Assembly (NCBI GenBank): GCA_017650795.1
Contig: JAGCEE010000035.1
Coordinates: forward strand, 1-7,020
DNA length: 7,020 bases
Reading direction: 5' to 3'
From: Clostridia bacterium
Lineage (GTDB): Bacteria > Bacillota > Clostridia > Christensenellales > UBA1242
Below the pieces are notes generated by a model. That model was given only the letters and a program-made list of their open reading frames with translations. It was not told the DNA's origin and did not search any database. Below are positions 4,815-7,020 of this stretch, piece after piece. The position numbers were made by a program, and so were the translations under genes. Positions within the stretch are counted from its first letter, which is position 1, and the number at the start of each line of letters is the position of its first letter.

Positions 4815-5152
4815 CCGAAGAAGAATATAAACAATTAATGAGTGATTGTGGGTTTTCTGTTATAGAGGATGACCTTGCTTCACCTGGTTTGTATTATGTT
4901 GCTTTTTATGGTGATTCTAATAAGTGGCAAAATGCTTTCGCTGTCTATGATACCGATAATGGTGAAGTAACATCATATACGGAGTTACGATTTGAAAAAT
5001 TACTCGGAATTTCTGTAGTAGAAGGTTCAAAGATAGATACGAAAGATATAAATGTACTAAGGCCGATTGTTATAAGCATAGCTGAACAATACAAAAATTT
5101 ACTTGTTTTACAAAAGAAAGAAGAAATTAAAAAAGATTTTGAGAATGACTGA
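4811..5152 (+). CDS. Hypothetical protein with IKKDF near its end, 113 residues
   Basis: ATG 4811 overlaps the previous stop (ATGA), with AAGGAAG just upstream. The layout resembles the proteins at 399-815 and 2464-2847: a short N-terminal helix (TEEEYKQLMSDCG), a strand-rich middle (about 27-60, including GLYYVAFYG and NAFAVYDTDNGEV), then a C-terminal helix (about 82-108) rich in Lys and Leu ending IKKDFEND. The tag is the E-to-K variant, followed by three extra residues. No catalytic motif is seen. It overlaps the next gene by eight bases (ATGACTGA), an arrangement repeated exactly at 6140-6147. Confidence 0.83.
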   Translation: MTEEEYKQLMSDCGFSVIEDDLASPGLYYVAFYGDSNKWQNAFAVYDTDNGEVTSYTELRFEKLLGISVVEGSKIDTKDINVLRPIVISIAEQYKNLLVLQKKEEIKKDFEND

Positions 5153-5342
5153 AAAATACCCTTTACACGATGAAAAGCCAGAAGTTCACCCAAGAGGTGC
5201 GAACATCAAATATTGTCCGCATTGTATGGGTGGTTTGCCATTTGGTGACCTTGGATGTGTAATCAAGGATAAAGCCATTTGGTACGGAAAATCTTTAATA
5301 GCCAATATAAAAAATTGTCCTATGTGTGGAAGAAAACTCTAA
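5145..5342 (+). CDS. Zinc-ribbon protein, 65 residues
   Basis: The start ATG 5145 is chosen over an upstream in-frame codon because it gives the ATGACTGA overlap with the previous gene. Two cysteine knuckles, CPHC at 24-27 and CPMC at 58-61 (the latter followed by Gly, as in typical ribbons), would hold one zinc ion. Cys38 is an unpaired extra. The 30-residue spacer (LPFGDLGCVI and KAIWYGKSLIANI) is strand-like. This is the usual form of the small phage-type 'CPxCGG' protein whose biological role is generally unknown. Its TAA stop overlaps the next start (TAATG). Confidence 0.83.
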   Translation: MTEKYPLHDEKPEVHPRGANIKYCPHCMGGLPFGDLGCVIKDKAIWYGKSLIANIKNCPMCGRKL

Positions 5343-5677
5343 TGGCTACGGTAAATGATTTAATAACCATTATGCAAAAGATTGGTATTGGTTCTGGCTT
5401 ACCAAGACCACAGTATTTGGATTATTATAGAAAAATTAGGGAAAACTTTTCCAAACCTGGACCACATCAAATTTTTGTTTTTGGTTGGAAAAAAAGAGGT
5501 AGATTACGAGTTCCAACTATAAAATTAAGTTATCTTTTGGATGATGTTGATGAAGAATTGTTAGAATTGGTTATAAAAAACAATAATCAATTTCAAATTA
5601 ATATCGGATTACCACAAGATAGGTTGGCGAAACATTTAAAATCTTTAATAGAGGAATACAACAAATGCAATGGTTAG
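5342..5677 (+). CDS. Hypothetical basic protein, 111 residues
   Basis: ATG 5342 overlaps the previous stop as TAATG, with GGAAG about ten bases upstream. Family not recognised. It has an N-terminal helix (VNDLITIMQKIG), a Pro/Arg loop (GLPRPQYLDYYRKIRE), a strand pair IFVFGW and RLRVPTIKLSYL separated by the basic turn KKRGR, then two helices (about 67-80 and 92-108). The order suggests a small alpha/beta domain; the basic turn could contact nucleic acid, which is inference. There are no membrane segments, and the single Cys is near the end. It overlaps the acetyltransferase gene by 13 bases. Confidence 0.8.
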   Translation: MATVNDLITIMQKIGIGSGLPRPQYLDYYRKIRENFSKPGPHQIFVFGWKKRGRLRVPTIKLSYLLDDVDEELLELVIKNNNQFQINIGLPQDRLAKHLKSLIEEYNKCNG

Positions 5678-6147
5678 ATGATATAGTTTATACAAACGAA
5701 TTTCTGGAATCATTAGACAAAGATTGTTTTCCATTGACTTATAAGATGTGTTCAAAGAACAAGTTTGATACTGGTTCTGTAATTGTTCGTAAACTTGTCA
5801 ATCAAGAAATTTTCCACCCATTAGCCATTGTCATTTATGAAGAAAGACCAGACAATGCAGTTCACATTTATTGTATTGAAGTACACAAGAAGTGTCAGGG
5901 AAATGGTAGAAAGCTAATTGACAAATTCAAAGAAAAGTATGACAAAATAACTTTGTGCAGTTTGCCTGAAACAAAATTATTTTATATCAAGCGAGGCTTT
6001 GAAGAAAGTGAAGAAAATAGAATGGTTTGGGTAAGACCCAAGACACTAAAAGAACGATATGCTAAAATTGCACAATCGGAATGGTTTAAGAAAGCCTATG
6101 AAAATCAATCCATAGGTGAAGTAATAGAGGTAGAAGATAATGACTGA
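5665..6147 (+). CDS. GNAT-family N-acetyltransferase
   Basis: The 160-residue protein shows the GNAT core in order. The strand VHIYCIEV (66-73) leads to KKCQGNGRKLIDKF (75-88), which matches motif A (Q/R-x-x-G-x-G/A) that binds the acetyl-CoA pyrophosphate. FYIKRGFEE (106-114) matches motif B, followed by the strand MVWVRP. Length is normal for the family, with an added helical acidic tail (130-160). The reaction would be acetyl transfer from acetyl-CoA to an amine on a protein, small molecule or antibiotic; the substrate cannot be read from sequence. In a phage it may modify host proteins. It overlaps the upstream gene by 13 bases and the downstream gene by eight (ATGACTGA). Confidence 0.85.
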   Translation: MQWLDDIVYTNEFLESLDKDCFPLTYKMCSKNKFDTGSVIVRKLVNQEIFHPLAIVIYEERPDNAVHIYCIEVHKKCQGNGRKLIDKFKEKYDKITLCSLPETKLFYIKRGFEESEENRMVWVRPKTLKERYAKIAQSEWFKKAYENQSIGEVIEVEDND

Positions 6148-6340
6148 AATATGTATTGTACTTATTGTATTCATCGTAGCTGCAAGTATCATACTATCTA
6201 AATGGCTAGACCAAAGATGTAAACACGAATGGGAAATTGTACAAAGGATTCGTGTAGATACGCACGGTATGTGCGACTATGACCGCCTTTACCTTAGATG
6301 TAAAAAGTGCGGTGCTTGTAAGTGTAAAGAAATGAGATAA
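6140..6340 (+). CDS. Membrane-anchored zinc-ribbon protein, 66 residues
   Basis: ATG 6140 lies in an ATGACTGA overlap with the acetyltransferase stop. Residues 4-20 form one membrane segment (ICIVLIVFIVAASIILS). The rest, probably cytoplasmic given the basic flank, contains C27-K-H29-E-W and then C54-K-K-C57-G, a pattern of small phage zinc-ribbon proteins (CxH...CxxCG). Extra cysteines at 45, 60 and 62 could add to metal binding. Membrane anchor plus zinc knuckle in 66 residues suggests recruitment of a partner to the membrane, which is inference. Confidence 0.83.
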   Translation: MTEICIVLIVFIVAASIILSKWLDQRCKHEWEIVQRIRVDTHGMCDYDRLYLRCKKCGACKCKEMR

Positions 6341-6348
6341 ATAAGTTT

Positions 6349-6786
6349 ATGAAAGTAATACACCGCAAAGAAGATGATTCAAAATTTTTACATTACTTTA
6401 AAGAAGATATATTAAAAGTTTTGAACGATAATAGTAAATATTCAGAAATTGGATTGGTTGGATATACCAATGATTCCATTGTTCAATTTTTCAAGGACAT
6501 TAAAGAAAAAGTGGATGATAGAATTATGTACAGCCAAGCATATTCATTTTGTTTAATAAATGAAAACAGAATGGCTTTTTGTAGTAGCAACAGTTTAGCA
6601 CCTATGCGTGGTAGAAGTATAAACTACTTAATCTTATTTGACTACAATAGGTGGAATGACAAAGTAAAAGATGAAGTATTGAAATACTTGATGCCTGTTG
6701 TTGCCGGAAGACCAAACAATGAAGTTGTAGTAGTAATCAATGATGATTACCCTATATCAGATGATGTAAAGAAATTTATACAATGA
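6349..6786 (+). CDS. Protein resembling the Walker B half of a terminase ATPase, 145 residues
   Basis: No full family match can be claimed, but residues 68-131 read like the middle of a terminase large-subunit ATPase. A strand around ENRMAFCSSNS is followed by A-P-M-R87-G88-R-S, the hydrophobic strand YLILFD98 (Walker B position), a helix, then LMPVVAGRP and a strand EVVVVIND. In T4 gp17-type proteins the same order is NGSxI...SS...RGxSx...hhhDE...P...hIIIxTP. Here the residue after Asp98 is Tyr rather than the catalytic Glu, and no Walker A loop precedes it, so ATP hydrolysis is unlikely. It may be a domesticated or remnant ATPase-like domain. The start at ATG 6349 has a weak ribosome-binding site. 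It ends in an ATGA overlap. Confidence 0.8.
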   Translation: MKVIHRKEDDSKFLHYFKEDILKVLNDNSKYSEIGLVGYTNDSIVQFFKDIKEKVDDRIMYSQAYSFCLINENRMAFCSSNSLAPMRGRSINYLILFDYNRWNDKVKDEVLKYLMPVVAGRPNNEVVVVINDDYPISDDVKKFIQ

Positions 6787-6866
6787 ACACATTAGAAAGT
6801 ATTAAAAAAGATTGTTCAGAATCTGGTTGGGATGGTTATACAGCCGAACCAATAAATGTACAATGA
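6783..6866 (+). CDS. 27-residue ORF with WDGY motif, probably a gene fragment
   Basis: ATG 6783 overlaps the preceding stop (ATGA) and the frame stops at TGA 6864-6866, itself overlapping the ATG at 6863 (ATGA). The peptide contains S-G-W-D-G-Y-T-A-E-P-I (residues 14-24). From general knowledge, W-D-G-Y-x-A-x-P-I is a conserved N-terminal block in a group of longer uncharacterised bacterial and phage proteins. Here nothing of that family follows in frame. Either this is the truncated start of such a gene, or a frameshift separates it from the ORF at 6863-7012 (shift of -1). A real 27-residue protein cannot be ruled out because its start and stop fit the overlap pattern exactly. Confidence 0.5.
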   Translation: MNTLESIKKDCSESGWDGYTAEPINVQ

Positions 6867-7012
6867 ATGATAAAGAAACCATAGTAAAAGAATCAAATGC
6901 TATTAACGATTTTGTAAAATATCTGAAACAAAGGTTCGTAGAAAATAAGATTAAAGAGATAGAAAAAGATTTTAAGAATTATTGTCAAGACAATTCTTTT
7001 TATTATATTTAA
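6863..7012 (+). CDS. Small helical protein with IEKDF motif, 49 residues
   Basis: ATG 6863 overlaps the stop of the 27-residue ORF (ATGA) and the frame ends at TAA 7010-7012. A start further upstream at 6812 would overlap most of that ORF. The sequence is one long Lys/Glu/Asn-rich amphipathic helix (AINDFVKYLKQRFVENKIKEIEKDF, in two pieces here: residues 15-27 and 28-39). The tag IEKDF is at codons 6959-6973, then a polar tail with a Cys and aromatic residues. It may be a stand-alone version of the C-terminal helix-plus-tag module in the larger proteins, or the frame-shifted remainder of the WDGY gene. An ATG at 7017-7019 could begin the next gene outside the window. Confidence 0.6.
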   Translation: MNDKETIVKESNAINDFVKYLKQRFVENKIKEIEKDFKNYCQDNSFYYI

Positions 7013-7020
7013 CTTTATGA

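Noticed and set aside
6798..6812. IKKDC inside the 27-residue WDGY ORF as a further tag copy
   Set aside because: It lies near an N-terminus, ends in Cys rather than Phe, and is not at the end of a helix.
1..7020. CRISPR arrays, tRNA genes, insertion sequences, attachment sites
   Set aside because: No regularly spaced repeats, cloverleaf patterns, transposase motifs or long direct repeats were seen on either strand by eye.

Overview
The window looks like a piece of a tailed double-stranded DNA bacteriophage genome, probably a large one. It is AT-rich and every gene lies on the + strand. Most genes encode proteins of about 50 to 160 residues without a recognisable family, and they are packed with overlapping stop/start codons (ATGA, TAATG, ATGACTGA). 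No structural, replication or tRNA genes are seen, so this resembles an accessory or host-takeover region. The two promoters are bacterial sigma70-type (TTGACA, 17 bp, TATATT), which argues against a Bacteroidota host. The AAG-rich codon use of the 921-1754 gene hints at a host such as Fibrobacter, but that is a weak guess.

Layout. (1) 1-815: three overlapping small genes, the first cut by the window edge. (2) 816-1798: a self-contained unit with promoter, a 277-residue protein in a distinctive codon style, and a hairpin terminator. (3) 1813-3605: a coupled run starting with a Cys-based (CX5R) phosphatase, then small unknown proteins, a membrane microprotein and a Trp/Tyr-rich protein. (4) 3606-3701: a second promoter whose -35 box sits inside an 11-bp-arm inverted repeat. 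(5) 3702-7012: a long coupled run with two small membrane proteins, a Cys-rich zinc-ribbon-like protein, a HAD-like protein, unknowns, a second zinc ribbon, a GNAT acetyltransferase, a membrane-anchored zinc ribbon, a protein resembling the Walker B half of a terminase ATPase, and a broken-looking pair of tiny genes.

The most unusual signal is a recurring C-terminal sequence, [L/I]-[E/K]-K-D-F, preceded by a Lys-rich helix. It ends or nearly ends five otherwise different small proteins (tag codons at 223-237, 795-809, 2827-2841, 5126-5140 and 6959-6973). In two further genes the same sequence lies in frame just beyond or across a stop codon (3311-3343 and 3603-3617), with a weaker third case at 2481-2492. 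This suggests a modular C-terminal tag or a diverged paralog family, with some copies lost by nonsense mutation or reachable only by stop-codon readthrough.

The genes were assigned by reading frame, overlap, ribosome-binding sites and visible motifs only. No homology search was possible, so most products stay unnamed.
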